Position numbers and translations under genes: made by a program. The notes beneath the pieces are model-generated. The model saw only the letters and a list, made by a program, of their open reading frames with translations. It was not told the DNA's origin and did not search any database. From Clostridia bacterium (GTDB lineage: Bacteria; Bacillota; Clostridia; Christensenellales; QALW01), in assembly GCA_017502165.1 (NCBI GenBank), contig JAFVVO010000024.1:95269-129582 (forward strand): a DNA stretch of 34,314 bases, in the 5' to 3' direction. Positions within the stretch are counted from its first letter, which is position 1; every line of letters starts with the position of its first letter. This document shows positions 23,401 to 29,513 of this stretch, piece by piece.

Positions 23401-25254
23401 GTTTATAAAGTTAATAAAGGCGTACGCTCCGCCTACAATAAGCAGACGAACATCCTTAAAATGCGCAAAGGCAACGAAAAGAGCAAATATTGCAGGGAAA
23501 AGGTATCTTTCGTGAGTGCGTGTTGAGAACACCACCATTCCTGCAAGGAATAAGCCCGCCAACAGCCAGAGCCATTTTGCCGAAAGGGTTTCCTTCTTTG
23601 CCTTAAAAAGAGCAAAAAGGAAGATAAATGCGCACAGAGCAAACACTAAAATTATGCAGGCGGTACCAAGCTGAGAATAGGTGATTTCGCCAAGCACGGC
23701 AGAATCCTCTTTAACCCATTGACCCTGAAGCAAGCCCATTAAGCCAAAGGATGAAAGTGTTGCGTAATTGTACTGTCCGCCAATAGTAGTAAGATATTTA
23801 TCAACAAGCCACGTGGGACCTTGTCCGTTGCGCATAATAAGTGAAAGCGCCAGGAATAAGCCGATAGAGACAAACAGACCGCCAAAGCCCTTTGCAAGAC
23901 GAAGCATACTGTCGCGCTTGTCAGTTTTTATGCCGCGGAATATAGTAATAAATTCTCTTGCAACCGCAAAGAGCATAATGGGTCCGAAAAGCACTGCCTG
24001 GGGCTTAAACAGAAGCCCGATTGCAAACACGATAATTGATACGCCCATCTTATCCTTTTCGATCAGGTAGAAGGCAAGGAGCATAAACACCACTAAAATG
24101 GAGTCAACCTGACCCCAAAGGGCCGAGTTTATTATTGCCGTGGGAAGAAGAGCGTAAAGGACGCCCAAAGCGGCGGCAACGTTTTCGCCCACGTATTTTT
24201 TCGTTATTTTTATTATTAAAACTGCGGAAATAATATCGCAGATAATAGCAGGCGACTTAAGAATCATTAAACCGATTCCCTCGGTTAAGTTGAGCGAGCC
24301 CGTAATAAGCGAAATAAAGCCTAAAACGAACATATAAAGGGGCGGATAGTCACAGAAATAGCCTTCGGAATAGAAGTCGGCAGGTCCTGCACTTGCCATT
24401 TTGTTGCCCCAGGCGGCAAAGCAGTTAACGTCCACGTCAAAGCCAACGTAGGAAACGGATGCAATAAGGCGGATAACCAGTGATACCGCAATAATAATCG
24501 TTGCAACGTTAAAGGTGATAAAGCGCTTTTTAATCGCAAGGAACATAAATACGCCTAAAAGGGCAAAATATAAAATGCCGCGGATAAGCACGCTTGATTC
24601 AATTTTCGAAATGGTGCTTTTCGTCTCGTCATTTTCCTCGGAGGAAGCAAACTCAAAAGGAGTAAGGGAAATAACCTGCGCGCCCTCAGGAACAGAGTCA
24701 ACACGCGTTAAGGAAACGTCGTCAAAATATGCCGTACCCTTGCAGTCGGCGCTGTAATAGCCAAGGCGAAGTGCAACGGTTGAGGATTTGGTGTCTTTAT
24801 CCGTTGAGCCGTAAACGGTAATTCTCGTCCAGGGAGTGTTTTCCTTAATAAATTCGCTTTTGCAGTAGGTTTGAATAAAGGAAAGGTTTGCGCCCGTATC
24901 GGAAGAATACAAGCCTGCAATCATTTCCGTTTTGACCATTGCAGAGAAGCAGTAGGTGGAATTGGGCATAAGAGAAACCTTTTGCACAAAGCGCGCGTCA
25001 TTAAAATTAACGTTGTCAATTTTAAGCACGTTTTTGCCTTCGGGCGCGTCATCAGCCTCTACAACCGCAAAGTTTTCCAAGGGTGATTTTGTGTTATAAC
25101 GCTCTAAAACCCAATCGGTAACGGCTGAGCCCGTCTCTGTCTCAAAGCCTGAATTTTTAAGTAAGTTTGTATCCGTTGGCTGATTAACGCTTCCGCAGGA
25201 GCAAAAAAGCATAATCAGTAAAACCAACAGAGATATAAGGGTAAGTTTTTTCAT
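20419..25254 (-). CDS. Giant lipoprotein-like double GT-C glycosyltransferase with carbohydrate-binding and discoidin domains
   Basis: 1611 residues. Order as seen: a lipoprotein-like signal (LLIMLFCSC, Cys at about 18-20); a carbohydrate-binding-like beta-sandwich (about 30-185, NLLKNSGFE...TAYFDDVSLTRV); a first multi-pass GT-C unit (about 225-680) with the acidic loop motif VDVNCFAAWGNKM at about 272 and a DYPPLYMF turn; a charged cytoplasmic linker (about 665-715); one membrane helix; two F5/8 type C (discoidin)-like domains (about 735-830 and 1020-1110); and a second GT-C unit of the PMT/GT39 type (about 1110-1611) with FDEIYHARTAYE (about 1155) and THPPLGK (about 1179). Such enzymes use polyprenyl-phosphate sugars to glycosylate proteins or polymers outside the membrane. 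GGAG precedes ATG. It sits oddly between yraN and polA. Confidence 0.85.
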   Translation of the reverse strand: MKKLTLISLLVLLIMLFCSCGSVNQPTDTNLLKNSGFETETGSAVTDWVLERYNTKSPLENFAVVEADDAPEGKNVLKIDNVNFNDARFVQKVSLMPNSTYCFSAMVKTEMIAGLYSSDTGANLSFIQTYCKSEFIKENTPWTRITVYGSTDKDTKSSTVALRLGYYSADCKGTAYFDDVSLTRVDSVPEGAQVISLTPFEFASSEENDETKSTISKIESSVLIRGILYFALLGVFMFLAIKKRFITFNVATIIIAVSLVIRLIASVSYVGFDVDVNCFAAWGNKMASAGPADFYSEGYFCDYPPLYMFVLGFISLITGSLNLTEGIGLMILKSPAIICDIISAVLIIKITKKYVGENVAAALGVLYALLPTAIINSALWGQVDSILVVFMLLAFYLIEKDKMGVSIIVFAIGLLFKPQAVLFGPIMLFAVAREFITIFRGIKTDKRDSMLRLAKGFGGLFVSIGLFLALSLIMRNGQGPTWLVDKYLTTIGGQYNYATLSSFGLMGLLQGQWVKEDSAVLGEITYSQLGTACIILVFALCAFIFLFALFKAKKETLSAKWLWLLAGLFLAGMVVFSTRTHERYLFPAIFALFVAFAHFKDVRLLIVGGAYAFINFINTACVLYIYSDLKTYMDKADPFFLIFSGLTVIAFIYHAFVSVSLLFTKQERQSLLEEKDETVEAEGEAKASQDKKLKKLFARKDFAIKRVTLKDVIICLLITAIYACVAFTNLGNTESAQSFWHSSSGSATATFDLGSVKEFDSIAYYPDSYDGEFDVLISLDGENYKKYTSCALNSDKEGIWNVSGGKAEARYVKLNVLSALSLNEFAVLKDGAPVEIQSVTQQVLPADAKVNPNNLIDEQDSFTLDIVHEKELVPWSDGGEFIVEFASPAVITEVLANVSYSEGGDGVTVFAPTDKMPQSTSKEEWTGLVSVTAYSGFDGWTNGEFIYFSEDLIPTSRVLVSGVDSMALRSLAFMQEEERIEVARVFDVNGEELSASSSVYSCFADSRLLETHLNDENASFWKISSCSDYVIADFGEITDVERGYYFTSVCQGAFTVYLSQDGQDWHKLRSYSVEPGNLYYWHKMEFNEIKQARYVMVCADSSYMKLIEMGFFTSEDATEPIKIKDVYASSQSELSGKLLFDEQHLVPSEGATYMNSMYFDEIYHARTAYESLNGLSIYEWTHPPLGKDMMSWCISLMGMTPFAWRFAGTLAGVLMLPAIFFLALLLFRKTSWATVATLLMALDGMHFVQTRIATIDSYGVLFIILMFLFMYWYYSISFYDMPLWKTFIPLGLCGLSFGLGAASKWICLYAGAGLAVIFFITLFRRGSEYFTALKCYDKTEGEEKAYLNRIIKVFPKNTILTLLFCIGVFIIIPAIIYCASYYPYFNAEGETRHWLEIILDNQKDMFSYHSKLQATHNYQSDWYTWPVMYLPMFFYAGPSDATNMACIYSFGNPAVWYSGLVCTLVGLGLCIKRYLGYSSKLETASATGMLAWFAPGDEKLTDKKERDTRLLLFLALGLACNLLPWVGISRCIFIYHYFASVPFIILFTVYCLRHAWRKYPKASTYITVGLIVFALILFIMFKPVWTGTSVSRDYVNDFLRWLPSWFAAWFR

Positions 25255-25273
25255 TTAGCGTCTCCTAAATAGC

Positions 25274-25627
25274 TTAAAATGCATTTTCGATGTGAACTAT
25301 GGTAGGTAAGCCGTCGCAAAGAGTAATTTCTATAACGTCAAAACGGCAGGAAACCTCTTTTTTAATTTTGCAGGTTAAATAATGCTTGGCGGCATAACGG
25401 ATATGCTGTTGCTTCTGAAAATTAACCGCCTCACGCCCTGCACCGAGGGAAGCGCCTTGACGCAGCTTAACCTCCACAAAAACGAGCAAATCCTTCTTTT
25501 GTGCAATTACGTCAATTTCCGCCAGCTTCGAAGCGTGATAATTGGTTTCAAGTATTTTATATTTTTCCTTCTTCAGCTCCTTGCAGGCAAGCTCCTCGCC
25601 CCAAGAGCCTATTTCTCTCGTGTTCAT
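25274..25627 (-). CDS. yraN: YraN/UPF0102 endonuclease-like protein
   Basis: 117 residues. It begins REIGSWGEELACKELKKEKYKILETNYHASKLAEIDVIAQKKDLLVFVEVKLR, with the E-x(n)-D-x(n)-E-V-K restriction-endonuclease-like signature of the family (Glu at about 11, Asp in AEIDVIA, E-V-K in FVEVKLR). Function is unproven; it is thought to act on branched or damaged DNA and is typically found beside rnhB, as here. The start codon overlaps the rnhB stop (ATGA). Confidence 0.93.
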   Translation of the reverse strand: MNTREIGSWGEELACKELKKEKYKILETNYHASKLAEIDVIAQKKDLLVFVEVKLRQGASLGAGREAVNFQKQQHIRYAAKHYLTCKIKKEVSCRFDVIEITLCDGLPTIVHIENAF

Positions 25628-26214
25628 AAAATTTTAGTTAAAAAGCTTGCTCTGTGGCAGGGAGACGGCCCGAAAGCGCGGATTTTCTCAATATGCTCTT
25701 TAGTGCCGTAGCCCTTATGCTTGGCAAAATTGTACTGAGGATACTGTTTGTCAAGCTCCAGCATAAATCTGTCACGGGTAACCTTTGCAATAATTGACGC
25801 CGCCGCAATGCTTTGGCTTTTAGCGTCACCGCCGATTACGAACTGCTCGTTTTTTATGCTTCCGATGGTAAAATTGCCGTCAATAAGTAAATAATCGGGA
25901 GTAACGGACAATTTTTCTACAGCACGGCGCATAGCGAGCTTGGTAGCCTCTAAAATATTTATTTCGTCAATGGTTTTCTCGTCAACCAAAACGCAGGAAA
26001 CCGTTGCGCAAGCCATAATTTCGTCAAAAAGCTTTTCGCGCTTTTTCTCCGAAAGCTTCTTTGAATCGTTTAAGCCTTCGGGGATATTATTGGGGTCTAA
26101 AATTACGCAGGCGGCGCAAACGGGGCCTGCAAGAGGACCTCTGCCTGCTTCGTCAATTCCGCCGATTAAGGTATAACCCTTTTCCATTAAGGCGGTTTCT
26201 ATATCAAAGTTCAT
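25624..26214 (-). CDS. rnhB: Ribonuclease HII
   Basis: 196 residues. GGIDEAGRGPLAGPVCAACVILD holds the first catalytic Asp-Glu pair; LNDSKKLSEKKRE, LIDGNF (Asp) and IAAASIIAKVTRDRFM follow in family order. It removes RNA residues and primers from DNA duplexes. GGAGG precedes ATG, and the start overlaps the end of rbgA by 11 bases. Confidence 0.97.
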   Translation of the reverse strand: MNFDIETALMEKGYTLIGGIDEAGRGPLAGPVCAACVILDPNNIPEGLNDSKKLSEKKREKLFDEIMACATVSCVLVDEKTIDEINILEATKLAMRRAVEKLSVTPDYLLIDGNFTIGSIKNEQFVIGGDAKSQSIAAASIIAKVTRDRFMLELDKQYPQYNFAKHKGYGTKEHIEKIRAFGPSPCHRASFLTKIL

Positions 26215-27034
26215 CAGGAACCTCCAAGGTTATGTTGCCCAAGGTGCCCTTGCGGAATTCGTCAAGAAGCACTCTTGCGCAACGGGAATAGTCAAATTCT
26301 CGGTTTTTAAGAATGAAGCCCCGTTTAGTGCAAATGGCTTCGTAATCCTCAATGTCCGAATCTGTAAGCTCAATTTTATATCTTTCCGTTACGTTTTCGG
26401 GATACTGCGCCTTAAGAGTCTTCAATAATTCCAAGGCAAGCTCGTCCAAATCAAGAATTTCGTCGTTAAGGGCGCCCGTAAAGGCAAGATATTTTGCACT
26501 TAACTGATTATCAAGCCTTGGCCAAAGAAGACCGGGAGAATCAAGCAAATCAACCGCACCGGTTTTAATCCATTGTTTTCCCCTTGTTACGCCGGGCTTA
26601 TCACCGGTTTTTGCCTTCTGGCTTCCGCAAAGGGAGTTAATAAGGGTGCTTTTGCCTACGTTAGGAATACCTGCAACCAAAGCGCGCATTGTGCGGGTAA
26701 TACCCTTTTGCCTAAAATGCTCTTGCTTTTCGGCGCAAACCTTGTTTATTAAAGAAACAATTTCCGTCTGCTTGCGTGTTGCGGTAATTAAAAGAGCGGG
26801 AATATTCTGCTGCTTAAAATAATCAAGCCACAAACGAGTCTTTTCCTTGTCCGCCAAATCCGCCTTATTAAGCAGAATAATTCTCGGCTTGTCAAACTTT
26901 TCAATATCAGGGTTTCGGCTTGAAAAAGGAATACGCGCATCGCAAATTTCAATAACAAGGTCAACCAGCTTTAAGTTTTCCTCCATCATTCTCTTTGCCG
27001 CCGCCATGTGCCCCGGGTACCAGTTAATATGCAT
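26204..27034 (-). CDS. rbgA: Ribosome biogenesis GTPase RbgA (YlqF)
   Basis: 276 residues from ATG at 27034; GGAG lies six bases ahead and the ATG at 27046 is part of the same leader. Circularly permuted GTPase order: G4 LLNKADL first, then G1 AGIPNVGKSTLIN, G2/G3 GVTRGKQWI and DSPGLLWP. The N-terminus MHINWYPGHMAAAKRMMEENLKLVDLVIEICDARIPFSSRNP is diagnostic for RbgA. It assists late 50S subunit assembly. It is the first gene of the long leftward series (rbgA-rnhB-yraN and onward). Confidence 0.97.
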   Translation of the reverse strand: MHINWYPGHMAAAKRMMEENLKLVDLVIEICDARIPFSSRNPDIEKFDKPRIILLNKADLADKEKTRLWLDYFKQQNIPALLITATRKQTEIVSLINKVCAEKQEHFRQKGITRTMRALVAGIPNVGKSTLINSLCGSQKAKTGDKPGVTRGKQWIKTGAVDLLDSPGLLWPRLDNQLSAKYLAFTGALNDEILDLDELALELLKTLKAQYPENVTERYKIELTDSDIEDYEAICTKRGFILKNREFDYSRCARVLLDEFRKGTLGNITLEVPDEL

Positions 27035-27047
27035 AAAATTCTCCATT

Positions 27048-27072
27048 ATATAATATATTTAATATATTATAT
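27048..27072. repeat. 25-bp perfect AT-only palindrome before rbgA
   Basis: 12-bp arms around one central base, built only from A and T (ATATAATATATT and its complement), directly upstream of the rbgA ribosome site. It places TATAAT hexamers on both strands. A further TATAAT on the minus strand lies just beyond it, so it probably covers the rbgA transcription start. Confidence 0.6.
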
Positions 27073-27294
27073 CAAATATACCTTAAAAAGAAAAGAAAAT
27101 TTTTGCGTGTAAGTCCAATTTCAAGGCTATATTGAACTTAATTGTTGTTGCGCATAAATAATCAATTTTTATGCATAATATACACAATTGGTGCGAGAAA
27201 ACAATAGAAAAAATGAATATAAATTGATTTTGTTAACAAAAAATTTCTAATCTATTTTTTATTTATAGCCAATTGGCTATGTTTGTTTTATAGA
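27073..27294. other. Non-coding gap between the housekeeping series and the retron island
   Basis: About 220 AT-rich bases without a convincing frame. It holds a perfect 16-bp palindrome ATAGCCAATTGGCTAT (27265-27280) and an inverted repeat GCATAAA / TTTATGC (27152-27158, 27168-27174). This is the likely left border of the accessory island. No integrase, tRNA or clear attachment duplication is seen. Confidence 0.5.
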
Positions 27295-27324
27295 AAATAA
27301 AAACAGACCTACTAATAGGTCCGT
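27295..27324 (-). terminator. Terminator of the retron operon
   Basis: Minus strand ACGGACCTA-TTAG-TAGGTCTGT followed by TTTTATTTTC, 22 bases after the reverse transcriptase stop. Confidence 0.88.
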
Positions 27325-27346
27325 TTATACTGATCTTATTATGTTG

Positions 27347-28294
27347 CTATTGTATTTTTGATAGCTCATTCAAATATCTTTTTATTCCTGAAAAGGAATT
27401 TTTTTCTATTATGTTTGACGCAACAAGCATTCCTCGTAAATTTTGCTCTCCTGTTTTAAGATTACCTTTCGAAAAGCTTGCTATAATTTTTCTTCTTAAT
27501 TTGTTTGGAATGCTTAATTTGTTTTGTGGAGTAATAATCACACCCGTGACTTTTTTATTCTGTTGCGACGTATAGTATATAACTTTCTTAAAAGAAACGT
27601 TATAACCGTATTTTGTTAAAATCCTCAGAATATGCTCCCTAACATTATTTGAAATGCTTTTGGATGAGCTAAAAAAGACATCATCCATATATATTGAAAA
27701 TTTTAAATTGTTATTTTCAGCAATAGCATACATTTCGTCAAACATTGCTTTATTTACTAAGTATGACAAAATAGGACTGGCTGGAGATCCGGTACACAGA
27801 TGATTATACATCTTTATTTTTTTATCTTTTACAAAGCCAGCAACGGAGGAATCCTTTTCAAGAGTGTCTCTAATATCTACCGTACATATATCGGTTAAGA
27901 TTTTTGCTACATCCGAAGATGTTTCTAAATCGTTTTTAAAAAACTTATATGCAGTATTTCTTGAGATGCTTGGAAAAAACGCAGAAATATCTGTTTTGTA
28001 TAAAAACTTGCAGTCGCGATGCAGGGCGGCATTACAAAAATATGATTTACCCTTAATCCCGGAAAAAACGTAGGAAGGCAAATCACATTTCAACAAATAA
28101 TTTTTGATTTTATTCTGAACCTTTTTTATTTTATATTCAGGAGCTTCTATCAATCTTTTTTTAGGTTCAGTCGCAATATATATTTTTATCTTATCTTGCG
28201 CTTTGCCTTTCATAACCTTATTATCAGTTATATCAAGCATTGAAATAAGTTGTTTTTTTGATTTAAGACCATGTAATAAACAATGTTTATGCAA
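27347..28294 (-). CDS. Retron-type reverse transcriptase
   Basis: 315 residues from TTG at 28294, eight bases after GAGGTG. RT motifs in order: KKRLIEAPEYKIKKVQNKI (RT0/1 region), the retron signature NAxxH as NAALH (88-92), YKTDISAFFPSI with first catalytic Asp D102, CTGSPASPILSYLVN (167-181), catalytic YMDD (202-205), and the second retron hallmark VTG (249-251) in KVTGVII. Length is that of compact retron RTs, without a fused effector. In a retron the enzyme reverse-transcribes part of a structured RNA into msDNA; RT, msDNA and an effector form an anti-phage unit. Here a strongly folded leader and a 78-residue membrane protein precede it in the same transcript. YMDD instead of the commoner YADD is a minor variation. 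AT-rich codon use sets it apart from rbgA. Confidence 0.9.
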   Translation of the reverse strand: MHKHCLLHGLKSKKQLISMLDITDNKVMKGKAQDKIKIYIATEPKKRLIEAPEYKIKKVQNKIKNYLLKCDLPSYVFSGIKGKSYFCNAALHRDCKFLYKTDISAFFPSISRNTAYKFFKNDLETSSDVAKILTDICTVDIRDTLEKDSSVAGFVKDKKIKMYNHLCTGSPASPILSYLVNKAMFDEMYAIAENNNLKFSIYMDDVFFSSSKSISNNVREHILRILTKYGYNVSFKKVIYYTSQQNKKVTGVIITPQNKLSIPNKLRRKIIASFSKGNLKTGEQNLRGMLVASNIIEKNSFSGIKRYLNELSKIQ

Positions 28295-28323
28295 GATAAG
28301 TTCACCTCGAAAAGTTGTGTTGA

Positions 28324-28560
28324 TTAGTGTATCACACAATCTATACCTGAATTGATAGTTTCAAGCACTTTTTCAAGTATAGAAGAGAAAACACCATCAG
28401 ACACGGTCAATAGTCTGTAAGCAAATGCTACAAAAAACGAACTAATTGCTACAGTAAGAATAATTTTGACAATGCTTTTGCATATGTCAGAAGAGTTTAC
28501 GTTAATGATATTGTTATTAAAACAATTTACATTAACGCCTTTTTTGCTTGAAAACTTCAA
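28324..28560 (-). CDS. Small single-pass membrane protein of the retron operon (candidate effector)
   Basis: 78 residues from TTG at 28560, six bases after a near-perfect AAGGAGGTG. The frame is open further upstream but that part coincides with the folded leader and has no ribosome site. An Asn-rich polar N-terminus (about 10-24) is followed by one hydrophobic helix (about 30-51, SIVKIILTVAISSFFVAFAYRLL) and an amphipathic C-terminus (VFSSILEKVLETINSG). Stop is 29 bases before the RT start. Known retron Ec48 uses a two-helix membrane effector that damages the membrane on activation. A one-helix protein of this size in the accessory position would be a much smaller version of that idea. I recognise no family. 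Confidence 0.7.
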   Translation of the reverse strand: MKFSSKKGVNVNCFNNNIINVNSSDICKSIVKIILTVAISSFFVAFAYRLLTVSDGVFSSILEKVLETINSGIDCVIH

Positions 28561-28586
28561 GACGCTCACCTCCTTAATTTTAACTA

Positions 28587-28874
28587 CCTGTAAAAAACAG
28601 GCGTTCCACATCGTTAAAATATAGAAGTGATATTTTAGGTTCGTATCTGATTTTTCATCAACACAGTTTCGCGTTCCACAACTGCAGAACGATTCCCTTA
28701 TGCACTCCTTTGAGAAAATCAACAACACACCGTCTCGGTGTTTTGTGTTTGATTTTCGGCTCCGAAAGAGTTTGAGAGTGTGTTGCACTCTTGCACCGGG
28801 AAATATAGCACGCATTACGCACTATCCATTTGTGCTTGCGCACAAACCAAGCGTGGAGCGACCTAACTATTGAC
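28587..28874 (-). ncRNA. Candidate retron msr-msd RNA (folded leader)
   Basis: From the predicted start near 28874 the minus-strand transcript folds, by eye, into: 28829-28846 (TTTGTGC-GCAA-GCACAAA), 28805-28825 (8-bp stem with wobbles), 28775-28791 (AGAGTG-CAACA-CACTCT), a 68-nt long hairpin at 28704-28771 (core GAAAATCAA / TTGATTTTC and ACACCG / CGGTGT), 28615-28637 (TAAAATAT / ATATTTTA) and 28587-28601 (CCTGT / ACAGG). Several short hairpins followed by one long hairpin is the msr-then-msd layout. Candidate end-pairing a1/a2 repeats are TTAGGTCG (28859-28866) with CGAACCTAA (28635-28643), helped by CTCCAC with GTGGA. The 10-mer TGTGGAACGC occurs twice (28671-28680 and 28601-28610). The priming G and exact borders are not determined. 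Confidence 0.65.
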
Positions 28875-28880
28875 GCGGGT

Positions 28881-28909
28881 ATTATATCATATTTGTAAGA
28901 AAAATACAA
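28881..28909 (-). promoter_or_regulatory. Retron promoter
   Basis: Minus strand TTGTAT (28904-28909), 17 bp, TATAAT (28881-28886). It places the start at about 28874, directly before the first predicted a1 repeat. Confidence 0.78.
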
Positions 28910-28911
28910 TA

Positions 28912-28950
28912 GTTTTTTAAAAAAGGAAAAGCACCGATTAAATCGGTGCT
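28912..28950 (-). terminator. Terminator insulating the retron from the upstream small gene
   Basis: Minus strand AGCACCGATT-T-AATCGGTGCT, a perfect 10-bp stem, followed by TTTTCCTTTTTT. Confidence 0.88.
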
Positions 28951-28999
28951 GGTTTATAAAACACGCTAATAGCGTACAAAATTCCTTCAATTATTAGAA

Positions 29000-29188
29000 T
29001 TAGCTAACAAATGTTAACTTGTTTGGCAGCCATGTGTCTAAGTCTATCAAATTCTTTTGTGATAGATAGGACAAACAGCCCGCAATTTTTTGCTTACTAC
29101 AATGATACTCGCTTACCAAATCAGATATCAAATCTCTTGTATCTTGATCAGGAAAAGCTTTAATATAAGCAAGAACTAAACGAGCCAT
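29000..29188 (-). CDS. Small winged-helix-like protein, 62 residues
   Basis: ATG at 29188 stands eight bases after GGAGG; the GTG three codons earlier overlaps the ribosome site and is rejected. The sequence MARLVLAYIKAFPDQDTRDLISDLVSEYHCSKQKIAGCLSYLSQKNLIDLDTWLPNKLTFVS-like frame (described here by its parts) is a short helix, a helix-turn-helix (DLVSEYHCSKQKIAGCLSYLSQ, about 24-45) and a beta-hairpin-like end, as in minimal winged-helix DNA-binding proteins. It is followed by its own terminator and then by the retron promoter, so it may regulate the retron or be an independent island gene. Exact family not recognised. Confidence 0.7.
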   Translation of the reverse strand: MARLVLAYIKAFPDQDTRDLISDLVSEYHCSKQKIAGCLSYLSQKNLIDLDTWLPNKLTFVS

Positions 29189-29292
29189 ATAACTCACCTC
29201 CCATTATAAATCTGCTAATATTATATCGTTTTATTGTGTAAGAAATATGGAAGTTTTAAAAAATTTTTCATAAAACGTGTTTTAGGACGCAA

Positions 29293-29327
29293 AAAAAGAG
29301 CTAATTTAAGCTAAATTGGCTCTTTTC
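29293..29327. terminator. Strong bidirectional terminator between the ATPase operon and the retron island
   Basis: 14-bp stem AAAAGAGCTAATTT / AAATTGGCTCTTTT with one wobble and loop AAGCT. Minus strand continues with seven Ts, so it ends the long operon that stops at 29514. The plus strand also has T-rich flanks. Confidence 0.85.
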
Positions 29328-29421
29328 TACTGTTTTTTATTTAATTTTTACGCTTATATTAACAGGTATACGACATTCAAAAAAGCATGTATTCCTACAA
29401 TATTATTGTATTCCGCGTGCG

Positions 29422-29452
29422 GTATAATGTCAATATTTAGGTGACATTGTAC
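29422..29452. repeat. 11-bp inverted repeat with nine-base spacer
   Basis: GTATAATGTCA (29422-29432) and TGACATTGTAC (29442-29452) pair at 10 of 11 positions, with no T-run on either side. It could be a protein-binding or recombination site. The rest of the 29189-29513 gap is AT-rich and empty apart from the terminator. Confidence 0.5.
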
Positions 29453-29513
29453 ATCAACCATAATCGAATGTAATTGGGGTCAAAAGAAAATTGCAAAATA
29501 TGCATAATATATG

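Noticed and set aside
28561-28815. Upstream extension of the small retron membrane protein frame (to 163 residues)
   Set aside because: The extra part lies in the folded leader, reads as Cys/Arg-rich nonsense and has no ribosome site, while TTG at 28560 has AAGGAGGTG.
28658-28990. 110-codon minus-strand frame over the retron leader and promoter
   Set aside because: It spans a terminator, a promoter and the structured RNA; no ribosome site.
29422-29452. Inverted repeat considered as a dif/Xer or oriT site
   Set aside because: No resemblance to a known dif core and no relaxase or recombinase gene nearby; kept only as an inverted repeat.
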